Below are positions 54,701 to 63,722 of a stretch of 64,000 nucleotides of DNA, one piece after another. Every line of letters begins with the position of its first letter. Within the stretch, counting starts at the first letter, position 1. This stretch comes from Plotosus lineatus (Eukaryota; Chordata; Actinopteri; Siluriformes; Plotosidae). The notes beneath the pieces were generated by a model. The model was not told the DNA's origin and did no database searches. It saw only the letters and a program-made list of their open reading frames with translations. A program made the position numbers and the translations under genes. Location: NCBI GenBank assembly GCA_024760905.1, contig CM045729.1, positions 75,469,050 to 75,533,049 of the forward strand. The letters run 5' to 3'.

Positions 54701-55810
54701 TCGTTCTCTTGTTCCCTAATTCACCTTTGTGGTCCATGCAAATATTCAAGAATCATTGTGGTTGCTTCAAGACATACAGCATCTCCATTACTTTATAATA
54801 CATGTGTTTGTCCTCAGATGAGTGAGTGGTGTTGTCCATACTGAACTATGTCTCACCTTTACCTGGGGCAAATGCATTTTACTCACTTTTTCTCATTTTC
54901 TGAAGCATTGCTTTAACAAACACTGCAATTTAATAATTGTTACTGGTCCCCTTCTGGCATCACTGGCCCTTGCATGTCTCTGCTCTCTCTTAGCTAGGTC
55001 AGAATCCCTCCTGGACAGCTCACCAGGTCATTACAGGGCAGAAATACGCTGACGGCTATGCAGCCTACTCTTGAGTCAGCAATGGTTCTTTAACATGCCT
55101 CTCACAATAGACAGTGAGAGACATGGCCGGCCTTTGATAACCCAGTTAGCCCCACTGGGGGGGACAATGACAATCCGTGGAGAGTGGGGCTTGAACCCCG
55201 AACCATAGGATCAGTGATCCAGCACCTTTTACCATCAGGCCACCACTGCAACATTTAAAAATTGTATTGGCTGCAAGGGGCAGCAGTGGTCTAGTGGATA
55301 GGGCGCTGGATCGCTGATAATAAGGTTGAGGGCTCGAGTCCCCACAGGGTTGTCACTGTCTCCCCCAGTGCAGCTAACTGGGTTATCAAAGGCAGGCCAT
55401 GTCTCTCACTGTCTATGGTGAGAGGCATGTAAAAGAACCATTGCTGACTTTCGTAAAGAGTAGCTGCAAAGCCGTCAGCGTGTTTCTCCTCAAACACTCA
55501 TCAACCTGCACTGAACCAGCGTGGTGAGTTGTGGTTCAAACCCACAACTATGAAGGTTGTGGAGGCCATCTGCCAGCAGTAGCATGACAGGCTGATGATG
55601 ATGATGATTGGCTGCAAACATTGAGGAAAGATGTCACTTTAATTTGATACACAGCTGTTTGGGTTTGAGTGTGTGTGTCTTTATGTCCGTTTTTATTGAA
55701 ACATTACTGTCTGTGTATATATACAGATGAGATCATGCAAAGGGAGTCAAGTCCAATATTTGCTGCTGACATCATTACTGAACTAAAGAAGAAGTTTGCC
55801 TTCTTGTCAG
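43176..55810 (+). CDS. mcf2l: MCF2-family (mcf2l-like) gene, first two exons
   Basis: Join 43176-43257 and 55727-55810. Together they encode 55 residues that include [18 protein letters not shown] and [21 protein letters not shown] followed by AADI, LKKxFA and LSG is the start of the CRAL-TRIO/SEC14 domain of the Dbl-family Rho exchange factors MCF2, MCF2L and MCF2L2. The phases agree (1 to 1), and the split codon gives the conserved Asp. MCF2L is preferred because human MCF2L also reads AADI...LKKRFAYLSGG. The next exon should start with the Gly-rich GGR loop and was not found before 64000. The intron is about 12.5 kb and almost wholly repeats. Confidence 0.68.
43597..43662. repeat. (GA)n microsatellite
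   Basis: Near-uninterrupted GA repeat in intron 1 of the mcf2l-like gene. Confidence 0.95.
43845..44196 (-). repeat. tRNA-headed SINE with L2-like tail (3' module 2), best copy
   Basis: L2-like tail at the left: TTTCATTTTCTGTAACCGCT, TTAGGGTCACGGGGAGGC, GAGTACACCCTGGACAGCTC. It joins the core at 43962 (AGAAACACACTGACGGC), and the tRNA head ends near 44196. A G run lies at about 44087-44107. Confidence 0.88.
44200..44944. other. mcf2l-like intron, nothing recognised
   Basis: AT-rich sequence with no coding or known repeat signature. Confidence 0.4.
44945..45247 (+). repeat. tRNA-derived SINE, third family
   Basis: Head GTGGTGTGGTGGTTAGGATG, B box TGAGTTTGAATCCC, body AAGACCCCTGGGCAAGGTC, tail GTTTAAAAACCCAACAGACT. 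A related 3' fragment is at 34915-34975. Confidence 0.85.
45355..46498 (+). mobile_element. RTE-like LINE copy D: leader, endonuclease and linker only
   Basis: Starts at the LINE 5' leader (GTGAGGGAGGGGCACAAGCC) and runs through the endonuclease and the basic linker ([20 protein letters not shown]). It stops abruptly at 46498, where sequence of opposite orientation begins. Confidence 0.9.
45473..46198 (+). pseudogene. LINE endonuclease (apurinic-type) open frame, truncated
   Basis: A 241-codon frame with endonuclease landmarks [51 protein letters not shown] and VVIGADFNR. The conserved N of LNVGT, the E of QETRW and the DFN of GADFN are present. A TGA after FFQK stops the frame before the linker. 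The usual product would be one long endonuclease-RT polyprotein. Confidence 0.85.
46499..48607 (-). mobile_element. RTE-like LINE copy E, inverted relative to copy D, 3' half missing
   Basis: Runs on the minus strand from the 5' leader (near 48607) through a decayed endonuclease ([20 protein letters not shown]) and linker to the RT ([18 protein letters not shown]). It ends just before the FADD motif at 46499. Internal deletions lie near 46930 and 47028. Confidence 0.88.
48609..48697. repeat. (TA)n microsatellite, about 44 units
   Basis: Uninterrupted AT/TA run between LINE copy E and Tc1 copy 4. Confidence 0.97.
48751..50322 (+). mobile_element. Tc1-like element copy 4 (family A), most complete
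   Basis: Both termini are present: left CTAGTCCTCAAAAAATTAGC, right AATTTTTTGAGAAGGACTAG. Length is about 1.57 kb, usual for Tc1. It sits next to a TA-rich tract. The N-terminal part of the gene is broken (see 49078-50042). Confidence 0.95.
49078..50042 (+). pseudogene. Tc1-like transposase, catalytic domain intact, N-terminus broken
   Basis: The frame starts [20 protein letters not shown] at 49078, meets a TGA after QKEISE and a further stop and deletion near 49230. From 49329 to 50042 it is open for 237 codons. The DDE triad is visible: D in FSDESKF, D in [10 protein letters not shown] and E in [11 protein letters not shown], with 34 residues between the last two (DD34E). The second HTH is present upstream. 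The remainder could bind metal but lacks an intact DNA-binding region. Confidence 0.9.
50483..50605 (+). repeat. SINE 3' tail fragment (LINE-tail type)
   Basis: GGTTGTGTCAGGAAGGGCAT to AAGCAAAAAAGCAGAAAGG. The 5' part is missing, and a (TA)n follows. Confidence 0.85.
50626..51726 (-). mobile_element. Tc1-like element copy 5 (family A), N-terminus truncated
   Basis: Left terminus CTAGTCCTTCTCAGAAAATT follows a (TA)n. The transposase is split in three frames: [14 protein letters not shown], then [18 protein letters not shown], then [20 protein letters not shown]. Carries the shared 53-bp deletion at about 51562. The right end is cut at about 51726. Confidence 0.92.
51733..52870 (+). mobile_element. 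Another non-LTR retrotransposon, RT to C-terminus
   Basis: The plus strand reads [20 protein letters not shown] and [17 protein letters not shown], a stop, then [40 protein letters not shown] and [20 protein letters not shown]. It differs clearly from the RTE-like LINE and Rex3. 5'-truncated and interrupted by a TGA near 52136. A G run lies at 52741-52758. The clade is not assigned. Confidence 0.85.
53006..53351 (+). repeat. tRNA-headed SINE, LINE-tail type
   Basis: Head GCAGTGGTGGTCTAGTGGAT, B box GGGTTCAAGTCCCC, complete core and tail, ending AAGCCGAAAGGAAGACAGAC with a CAGA repeat. Confidence 0.92.
53352..54002. other. mcf2l-like intron, nothing recognised
   Basis: Intronic sequence between two SINEs, with a short TA run at 53478-53489. 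Confidence 0.4.
54003..54357 (-). repeat. tRNA-headed SINE, LINE-tail type, with 10-bp target duplication
   Basis: Flanked by TAATGTTTTG at 53993-54002 and 54358-54367. One of the most complete copies: the A box and the B box GGTTCGAGTCC (minus) lie in the last 70 bp, and the tail is a CAGA repeat. Confidence 0.95.
54368..54990. other. mcf2l-like intron, nothing recognised
   Basis: No coding or repeat signature was seen apart from T and G runs. Confidence 0.4.
55000..55252 (-). repeat. tRNA-headed SINE with truncated L2-like tail (3' module 2)
   Basis: Left end CCTCCTGGACAGCTCACCAG belongs to the L2-like tail. It joins the core at AGAAATACGCTGACGGC. The tRNA head ends near 55252. Confidence 0.8.
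55277..55606 (+). repeat. tRNA-headed SINE with a third kind of tail, 11-bp target duplication
   Basis: Flanked by ATTGGCTGCAA at 55266-55276 and 55607-55617. The tRNA head and core match the other copies up to GTCAGCGTGTTTCT. The sequence then changes to CTCAAACACTCATCAACCTG and ends in GATGATGATG. Confidence 0.92.
55727..55810 (+). CDS. mcf2l: mcf2l-like second coding exon (SEC14 domain start)
   Basis: Follows ATATACAG and ends TCAG|GTAAAA. Length is 84 nt (2 + 27 codons + 1). Translates as [20 protein letters not shown], then KKFAFLS. Confidence 0.78.
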
Positions 55811-57741
55811 GTAAAATTTACTCTCGTTCATTTATTCTCTGATAGTATTGTTTGCCTAGAAACATTGTACAGTAAGAATTTGTTAATATAGCTTTTGAAA
55901 TAATAATTGTATGTGTGGTGTTGCATGAGAAAATCATGGATGGGGTAAAGATAAAAAAAAAAATGAGATCCTTCTGAGTAGTACTCATAAAACAGATTTA
56001 ATTACCTTTATTGGTTTTTCAGATACATGCATTTGAGTCTCCACACAAACAGTGACCCAGTTTTCAGAAAATTGGAGTCAAAGTTTTGTTAAAATTGAAA
56101 TAGCTTGATTTTTTTTTTCTGTTGGAATTTTTCCAAGCATAAAACTTACAATATAGTACCCAAAATGACTCTGAAGATGCATTTACTTATTTGTTACCCT
56201 GAGTTACTATGGTACTTGGAATCATTCACTTTGCAGGTACATAAAAAGGCAGAGATCTGCACTAAAATTGACTGGAGGAAGTATCACATAACGTACAGCC
56301 TCGTCAGCTGAAAACCCACAGAACAGACATTATAATTATGATTAAAGAAAATATAAAGGTTTATTTTCCTTGAGTAAAAACACAATGACAGTGATTTCAT
56401 CTACAGCCACACTCACTCACCAGGTGCCCTGAGGTGCCCTGTGTTCACGATCAACAACATTTTACATTGTTACAGGCTAACCCTTTTTGTCATCACCGCT
56501 AAAATTTTCGATTTGTGATTGTCATCTCCAAAATAGTCTTTCACTGCCTGAATGAGTTCTGGAGCGGTGAAATCTGTTTCCATAGGACTCCCACATTTTG
56601 CACAGCTTTGAAATCTGTGCACTGCTTGACTGCGTGTGCCCCGAAACAGCCTTTATTTTTTTGGTGGATGGAAAGTGCACTTAGAGTCCCTCACTTTTAG
56701 CAGTAATGGAGCCTTGTCGAAACAAAAAACCTCCGAGCTTAAAAAATCTACACCCCAACAGTAGAAGTATGATTCTTTCCAAAAGAAGTCAAGCTAAAGA
56801 AAAAGACTGGCGGTACAATTGTCAACAAGATGCAAGACCTGACCCAAACTGAGACTCTTCCATGAGGATAGCTTCATGCCTGCAATATTGCAGCGGAATG
56901 TTGAAAACACACTGTAAGCCTTTACTCAATAAGTATACGTGTTTTTTTGCTTTGTACAACATACTGCAAACAAATGATCATTCTCCTTATTTCCTTTAAA
57001 AAAATTGAACACCACTAGTAAACTTGAACTTCTGCATGTTATCATGAAGCACTGCATGGAAACAAGAAAATCCAGGATAGCCTTCAGGTACCAAAAGATG
57101 GGAAGTGAAATGGGTCCTGATGCCAGTCACACATAAACATGTGTTTTAAAGGTAATTTAATTAAATTTAAATTGATTTTAGTTTTATTTCTTCATTTAAT
57201 TTAATGGTAATTTATTGAAACTTTTAATGAATTTCAAAAGATACTCTCAAAGGCATTGGAGTGGAGCAGGCAACATTATCACTTTCACACATTACAGATG
57301 TAATAATAAATCATAAAAATGTAATTTTAGTTTGCTTTTTTTGTTCATGCATTCATAAAACTAAATGATTTAAAAACATGCTGTCAGCAAACTCAGTTAT
57401 GTGCTGCTGAAAGGAGAACCCAGCACGTGAGGATAGTTAATGTTCATCAAAACTTGTGGGTGATTATATTAAAACTCAGAATAAAGACTTTATGAAGTTC
57501 ATAGTTAACATGTACAAGTATGGCTATATAAATAATATTATTTAAATATATAAAATACATAAAAATAAATATAAAAATATTGTTTTAATTTGCTTTTCAT
57601 GTGTTGAAATAGAACATGTAATAAAATAATTATTCTTCCAAGTGAGGTGAATATGTGTTGATGTTCCATCCCAAATGTTATTCAGTGAGTTGTTCAGTGA
57701 CTTGTTCAGCTGGAATATAATGAATATTTATATTTGTGTCA
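55811..57741. other. mcf2l-like intron 2, nothing recognised
   Basis: About 1.9 kb of AT-rich, mostly unique-looking sequence. No SEC14-domain continuation exon and no named repeat was found. Confidence 0.45.
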
Positions 57742-58065
57742 TGGCGGCACGGTGGCGTAGTGGTTAGCACGTCCGCCTGGGTTCGATTCCCGGCCTGGGC
57801 GTTTCTGTGAGGAGTTTGCATGTTCTCCCCATGCTTGCGTGGGTTTCCTCCGGGTGCTCCAGTTTCCTCCCACAATCCAAAGACATGTACAGTAGGTTAA
57901 TTGGCCGTTCTAAATTGCCCGTAGGTTCGCATCGTGCAGAAGGCAATGGCAAACCACTTCACTAATCCTGCCAAGAAAACCTCCATGATGATGATAACCA
58001 GGGTGTTATCCTTCATGGTGGGTCGCCAATGGTCGTCCTACGACTCAGGCACTAGATAGATAGAT
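57742..58065 (+). repeat. tRNA-derived SINE, second family
   Basis: Same family as 32472-32808. Head GGCACGGTGGCGTAGTGGTT, B box GGTTCGATTCC, then CATGTTCTCCCCATGCTTGC. Flanks ATATTTGTGTC and ATATTTGTATC look like a target duplication with one change. Confidence 0.9.
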
Positions 58066-59383
58066 ATTTGTATCGATATAAATGTGTTACTTAAAATAAT
58101 GTATTTTTTGGTATTTGTGTTTATAGTGCAAGTGGGCATGGTCTATACTAGAACTCTATGCTTATTCATTCTGTGAACTCTTTATTTCAAACATCTCCTT
58201 ATTCATGAATTTAGTCAACCATGAAAAAACATTGAGTGAGTGGCAGTGTTGTGGATGGAAATCCCTCCTTTCAGAGAAATGTGAAAAGAGAATGGCTAGA
58301 CTTGTTTGAGCTAAAAGAAATGTTCCAGTAACTCTGATAATCATTGTGCATAATTGTGGTGTGTGTGTATAAAAGCATATTTGTATTGTACACATCACGA
58401 TTATAGACAGTTTATTGTGGTGTGTATAAAACCACCTGAGAATGCAAATCAAACCAAATCTTGAGATCAATTGGATACAACAGCACAAGACTGCATTAGT
58501 CAAACTGGACAGTTGAAATCTAGAAAAATGCATCCATCCTGGTCTGTGGAATCTTGACTTCCACTGAGGCACACCGATGGTAGGGGCCAGATTTGGCACC
58601 AAAAGAAGGAATCCATTGACTCAATCTGTCAGGTGTCAACAGTCCAGACTGGTGGTGGCGGTGGTGGTGGTGGTGTAATGTAGAAATTGCACAATGTATT
58701 TATGCCAGCATGGAGCATAAGCTCAAAGGAATGTGCACAATATCTTGTTGAATCCATTTTTGCATGAGGCTGTTTTGAAAGTGGGATCCTACATAGAATT
58801 AGTGTAGTGATCCTAATATATTTTACAATGCTTCGTTGTGCAGATATAAAGAAAAACATACAAAGGCATCATGAAATGTATATAGCATAGTGCAATTCAT
58901 ATTTCCCCTATGCATACTTATATCATGGTATGGCTTCTATACAGTAGTTATTTTAAAAAGAATACTGTATATCACGTAGCTCTATTACGATTAGTTATGA
59001 CATGGACAGATATTAGTTTCTTTTATGTCTATGCAGAGAGACATGTTTTAACAAAGAATCCCACCCCTCTCCCCAATTGCAATCACAGTAAAACATCCTT
59101 GTTACAAAAGGGGATAGGGTCCATTTCAGAGCTTGAAATGAAGACATTAGCGAGATTCTCTGCATGGCAGAGTTACACATGACTGATGCTGTTGTTAAAA
59201 TTACATGCAGATGATCACCTGGGTGGATGTGAGAATAAGAGAATAAGTAGCTGATAACAGATTTTTATTTTCTTTTAAATGAAACAACCAAGCTAAAAAT
59301 GATCTTGTTGTCATGGAGATAGGCAGAATATGCATGACTAGCTTGATTAATATTTTGTTCCAGCTCTCCCTCTCTCTCTCTCA

Positions 59384-59391
<8 letters not shown>
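58066..59391. other. mcf2l-like intron with a GGT run at about 58653-58675
   Basis: No gene or named transposon recognised. Confidence 0.4.

Positions 59392-59460
<69 letters not shown>
59392..59460. repeat. (CA)n microsatellite, about 32 units, with adjoining CT run
   Basis: CT repeats from about 59366, then uninterrupted AC to 59460. Confidence 0.97.
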
Positions 59461-59462
<2 letters not shown>

Positions 59463-59704
59463 CCCTCCAAATCTATTCACAGTACTCATGATTGAGCTAT
59501 TAAAGAAACCAGTAAACTATTTTTGACCTGGGGGTTTAGTGGCGTGGCATCACCGTTTGGTGTGTCTCTGCCTTGCCTCTACATCGCTTGCGTGTAAAAT
59601 GTTTTTACTGCATGTCAGCCATACAGCATGAGGAATATTTTAGAGTGTCAACTGATGAATCCAGATATATCAGTGGATTTCAGTCATGTGGTAATGTGTA
59701 TATA

Positions 59705-62215
59705 CAGTCATGTGAAAAAAAATAGGACACCCAATTAAATAGTCAACGCTTTATTAAGAAAAGTTTGCATAAAAATAGCCAATCTTGTTTTTATTTATTT
59801 TTGAAAAAAAGTTATTTTAATTGTGATTAATCAACAAAAATTTACATATTTTTTACTCATCAAACAAAAATATAATAAACAATAATGCATATTTCAATGG
59901 AGGAAAAAATCAGAACACTCTACCCCCCTGATAACTAGTGTTACCCCCTCTAGCTGAAATAACTTCAGTGAGACACTTCTTGTAGCCATCTACCAGTCTC
60001 TGACATCGGTCTGTGGAAAGCCTTTCCCTGTCCTCAATACAAAATTCTTTGAGCTGTCAGATGTTTGAGGGGTTTCGTTCATGCAGAGCCTGTTTTAAGT
60101 CACCCCACTGCATCTCAATGGGATTAAGAGCCAAGATTTCACTGGGGCATTCCAGGGCTTTCCATTTAATTTCCAGCTAGTCCTTGGTGGATTTGCTGGT
60201 ATATTTTGGGTCATTGTCATGTTCCGGCGCCCAGTTCAATTTTTTTTTTTTTACAGATGGTGTCACATGTTCTTCAACCACCCTCTGATAGACAAGATGG
60301 TGATGGTGAGTTGGACAGGAACTGCTGCAGCAAAGCATCCCCAAACCATGACATTTCCACCTCCATGCTTCACAATTGGTCTGAGGTTCTTTCCCTGGAA
60401 TACTGTACTTGGTTTCTGCCAAACATGTCTTCTGTTTTGGTGTCCAAACAATTCAACTTTAGACTCATCTGTCCAAAGAACATTCCAGAAGACCAGGTCT
60501 TTGTTTATGTTCTCTCTCTGGCAAACTTCAGTATGGTCTTAATGTTCTTTTTAGAGAGCAAAAGTTTCCTCTTTGCACATCTCACCTGAAGCTCAAACTT
60601 GTGTGGCTTTTTTCTTTCGGTTCTGGTTCACTAACGGTGGAGCTCCCCGGCTGGGAGTCCCGCTTCTAAAAAGTTTTCTGATAGAAAAATTGCAAACTTT
60701 AACTGAAAATTTAGCAGTGTGATTGTTGAAGTTTCCAGGATCATGGGCGGAACCTTGTCAGTGGACGAATCTACGTCAACAGCACGGACGATGGCCATTT
60801 AACAGTGAATGGTCAAGATGGTACTTCCTAGAGGGCAATGTTGCAAAGTTCTCATAGTCAAATTGTTTCTTTGTTTGTTTTAAATGTTGTTTTTGTTCAT
60901 TTGTTTTTTTGCACTATGCTCGTCTATGACCGTGCACCCTACTAAAGCTATGAGAGCACTGTCCTTTTGGACATTTAGAACTGAGCATGCTCATCTCCTA
61001 TCCTAAGCTAATATGCTACTGCAGCTCAATGCTAGCTGCACCCTGGATAACAATAAACCCAGACGGAGACGCGGAAGGCGAGGAGGGGCTGAACGACGAC
61101 TCCGGCGCTTGGTTAGCAGTGGAAGGTTAGCATTCCTGGTCACACTGCTTGAAAATGTTCAGTCTCTGCAAAAAAAGACGGACCAGCTTCATGCTCGGAT
61201 TGCAGCGCAGAGGGATCTACCGGGCTGCTCCATGCTGTGTTTCTGTGAAACATGGTTCGAGGAGAGGACACCCGACGAGGCGACTATACCAGCTGGCTAC
61301 ATGGCCTTCAGAGAGGACCAGAGCGCAACGGCTAGCAACAAGAACCGCGGCAAAAGAACGGCAGATTCTCGTTAAATAAACCTGGTGTACTGACTGACTA
61401 GATTATCTCTAAACCTTGCTCTGAGAATGGAAAACATCTAACTCTGAAGTTGCGGCCATTTTGTTTACCCAGAGAACTGTTCAATTTTTTCCAACAAAAC
61501 AATGGGCATAGTGCAATATAATATAATATAATATAATATAATATAGTGCAATTTTGTTTATTTCAGTAAATAACTGCCTTCTTTTCTGTTTGTAACTTGA
61601 CTCCTTGAACAACTGCACAAGAATTCCTATGTGTGTAAAAAACACAAATAGCTATTAAAAATCCTGAATCCTTTTTTCTGAGAGTAGAGTCACATGCTTT
61701 CACATCAACATCAACAGGAGTGAAAGCCAGCTGTAGCTCCTGTGATGATATTTTAGGACATTTGATGACTTGTTTTAACATCTTGCGAGCTACTGTGGGG
61801 GTGAATTTGCTTGGACGGCCAGACCTGGGCATGGTGGCAGTTGTTTTGAATGTCCTCCACTTGTAAACAATTTTCCAGATAGTGGAATGGATGATGTCAA
61901 ATTCTTTTGATATCTTTTTAAAGACTCATAAGCAGCAACAATCTTGTTTCTGAAGGACCACAGACAGCTCTTTGGTTCTCACCATCATGCTCAGTCTGAC
62001 TTCAATAGAGAGGCTCATCAAACTAAATGTCTGAGGTTTAAATAGGGCAAGACATCTACAAAATGCTCGGTAACGATGTTCTGATAATGTGCACCTGAGC
62101 TGATACACCTGTGTGTGATTATAGTCATTTTAAGTGGGAAAAATATGTGGGGGTATTAAATTTTTTTCCTCCATTGGAATATTCATTGTTGTTCATATCT
62201 TTTGTTTGATGGCTG
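59705..62215 (-). mobile_element. Tc1-like element, family B, interrupted by a LINE 5' end
   Basis: Left terminus CAGTCATGTGAAAAAAAATA (then GGACACCC) is a characteristic Tc1 end. Minus-strand transposase remnants include SGRPSKFTPTVARKMLKQVI (61563-61832, HTH) and a mid region at 60177-60451. About 0.9 kb of unrelated sequence interrupts it at about 60625-61560. The right terminus is missing where Tc1 copy 6 begins. Confidence 0.82.
60625..61510 (+). mobile_element. Non-LTR retrotransposon 5' end inside Tc1 family B
   Basis: An open frame at 61013-61375 has a basic run (PRRRRGRRGGAERRLRRLVS) followed by ENVQSLQKKTDQLHARIAAQ and MLCFCETWFEERTPDEATIP. This is the start of an endonuclease domain as in CR1/Rex1-type LINEs. 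No downstream RT is present. An ATAAT-type repeat follows at 61513-61551. Confidence 0.65.
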
Positions 62216-63388
62216 TTCGATAGCGGCCTTAAGCTCATCCACAGTGTTGGGTCTGGTGTCACTCAACTTTCTCTTCACAATATCCCACAGATTCTCTATG
62301 GGCTTCAGGTCAGGAGAGTTGGCAGGCCAATTGAGCACAGCAATACCATGGTCAGTAAGCCATTTAGCAGTGGTTTTGGCACTGTGAGCAGGTGCCAGGT
62401 CGTGCTGAAAAATGAAATCTTCACCTCCATAAAGCTTTTCAGCAGATGGAAGCATGAAGTTCTCCAAAATCTCCTGATAGCTAGCTGCATTGACCCTGCC
62501 CTTCATAAAACACAGTGGACCAACACCAGCAGCTGACATGGCACGCCAGACCATCACTGACTGTGGGTACTTGACACTGGACTTCAGGCATTTTGGCATT
62601 TCCTTCTCCCCAGTCTTCCTCCAGACTCTGGCACCTTGATTTCCGAATGACATGCAAAATTTGCTTTCATCCGAAAAAAGTACTTTGGACCACTGAGCAG
62701 CAGTCCAGTGTTGCTTCTCTGTAGCCCAGGTCAGGCGCTTCTGCCGCTGTTTCTGTTTCAAAAGTGGCTGGACTTGGGGAATGCGGCACCTGTAGCCCAG
62801 TCCACTGCTTCCACAGGTCCCCCAAGGTCTGGAATCGTCCGTTCTCCACAATCTTCCTCAGAGTCCGGTCACCTCTTCTGGTTGTGCAGCGTTTTCTGCC
62901 ACACTTTTTCCTTCCCACAGACGTCCCACTGAGGTGGCTTGATACAGCACTCTGGGAACAGCCTATTCGCTCAGAGATTTCTTTCTGTGTCTTACCCTCT
63001 TGCTTGAGGGTGTCAATGATGGCCTTCTGAACGGCAGTCAGGTCAGCAGTCTTACCCATGATTGCGGTTTTGAGTAATGAAGCAGGCTGGGAGTTTTTAA
63101 AAGCCTCAGGAATCTTTTGCAGGTGTTTAGAGTTAATTGGTTGATTCAGATGATTAGATAAATAGCTCGTTTGGAGTACCTTTTCAAGATATTATAATTT
63201 TTTGAGATAAGAATTTTGGGTTTTTATGAACTACATGCCAAAATCATCAGTATTCAAACAATAAAAGACCTGAAATATTTCAGTTGGTGTGCAATGAATC
63301 TAAAATATATGAAAGTTTAATTTTTATCAGTACATTACAGAAAATAATGAACTTTATCACAATATGCAAATTTTTTGAGAAGGACTAG
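62216..63388 (-). mobile_element. Tc1-like element copy 6 (family A), C-terminus truncated
   Basis: Right terminus AATTTTTTGAGAAGGACTAG precedes a (TA)n. The N-terminal HTH is intact ([20 protein letters not shown], 63059). The shared 53-bp deletion at about 62796 shifts the frame. The catalytic region continues open at 62851-62216 with [19 protein letters not shown] and [11 protein letters not shown], but the last 25 or so residues are lost. Confidence 0.92.

Positions 63389-63460
<72 letters not shown>
63389..63460. repeat. (TA)n microsatellite
   Basis: About 35 TA units between Tc1 copy 6 and a SINE. Confidence 0.97.
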
Positions 63461-63463
<3 letters not shown>

Positions 63464-63722
63464 CCCAGTGCAGCTAACTGGGTTATCAAAGGCAGGCCAT
63501 GTCTCTCACTGTCTATGGTGAAAGGCATGTAAAAGAACCATTGCTGAATTTCATAAAGTGTCGGCTGCAAAGCCGTCAGCGTGTTTCTGTCCCTTGCTAA
63601 AAGAGTTATGACAGGAGGGAATCTGACGTAAAAAAAAAACCCTATGCCAAATCAAATGTGCAAATCAGATGAGTCGCTGTGGCGACTCCCAAGAAAAGGG
63701 AAAAAGCCGAAAAGAAAAGAAG
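63461..63722 (+). repeat. tRNA-headed SINE, 5'-truncated, LINE-tail type
   Basis: Starts in the core at CCCCCAGTGCAGCTAACTGG and ends AAAAGCCGAAAAGAAAAGAA. The tRNA head is replaced by the TA array. Confidence 0.9.

Noticed and set aside
59392..59460. CRISPR-like or regulatory repeat array
   Set aside because: Plain CA dinucleotide repeat with no spacers.
61013..61375. A host gene encoding a basic protein of 120 residues
   Set aside because: The basic run followed by ENVQSL and CETWF matches the start of LINE endonuclease ORFs, and it interrupts a Tc1 element.
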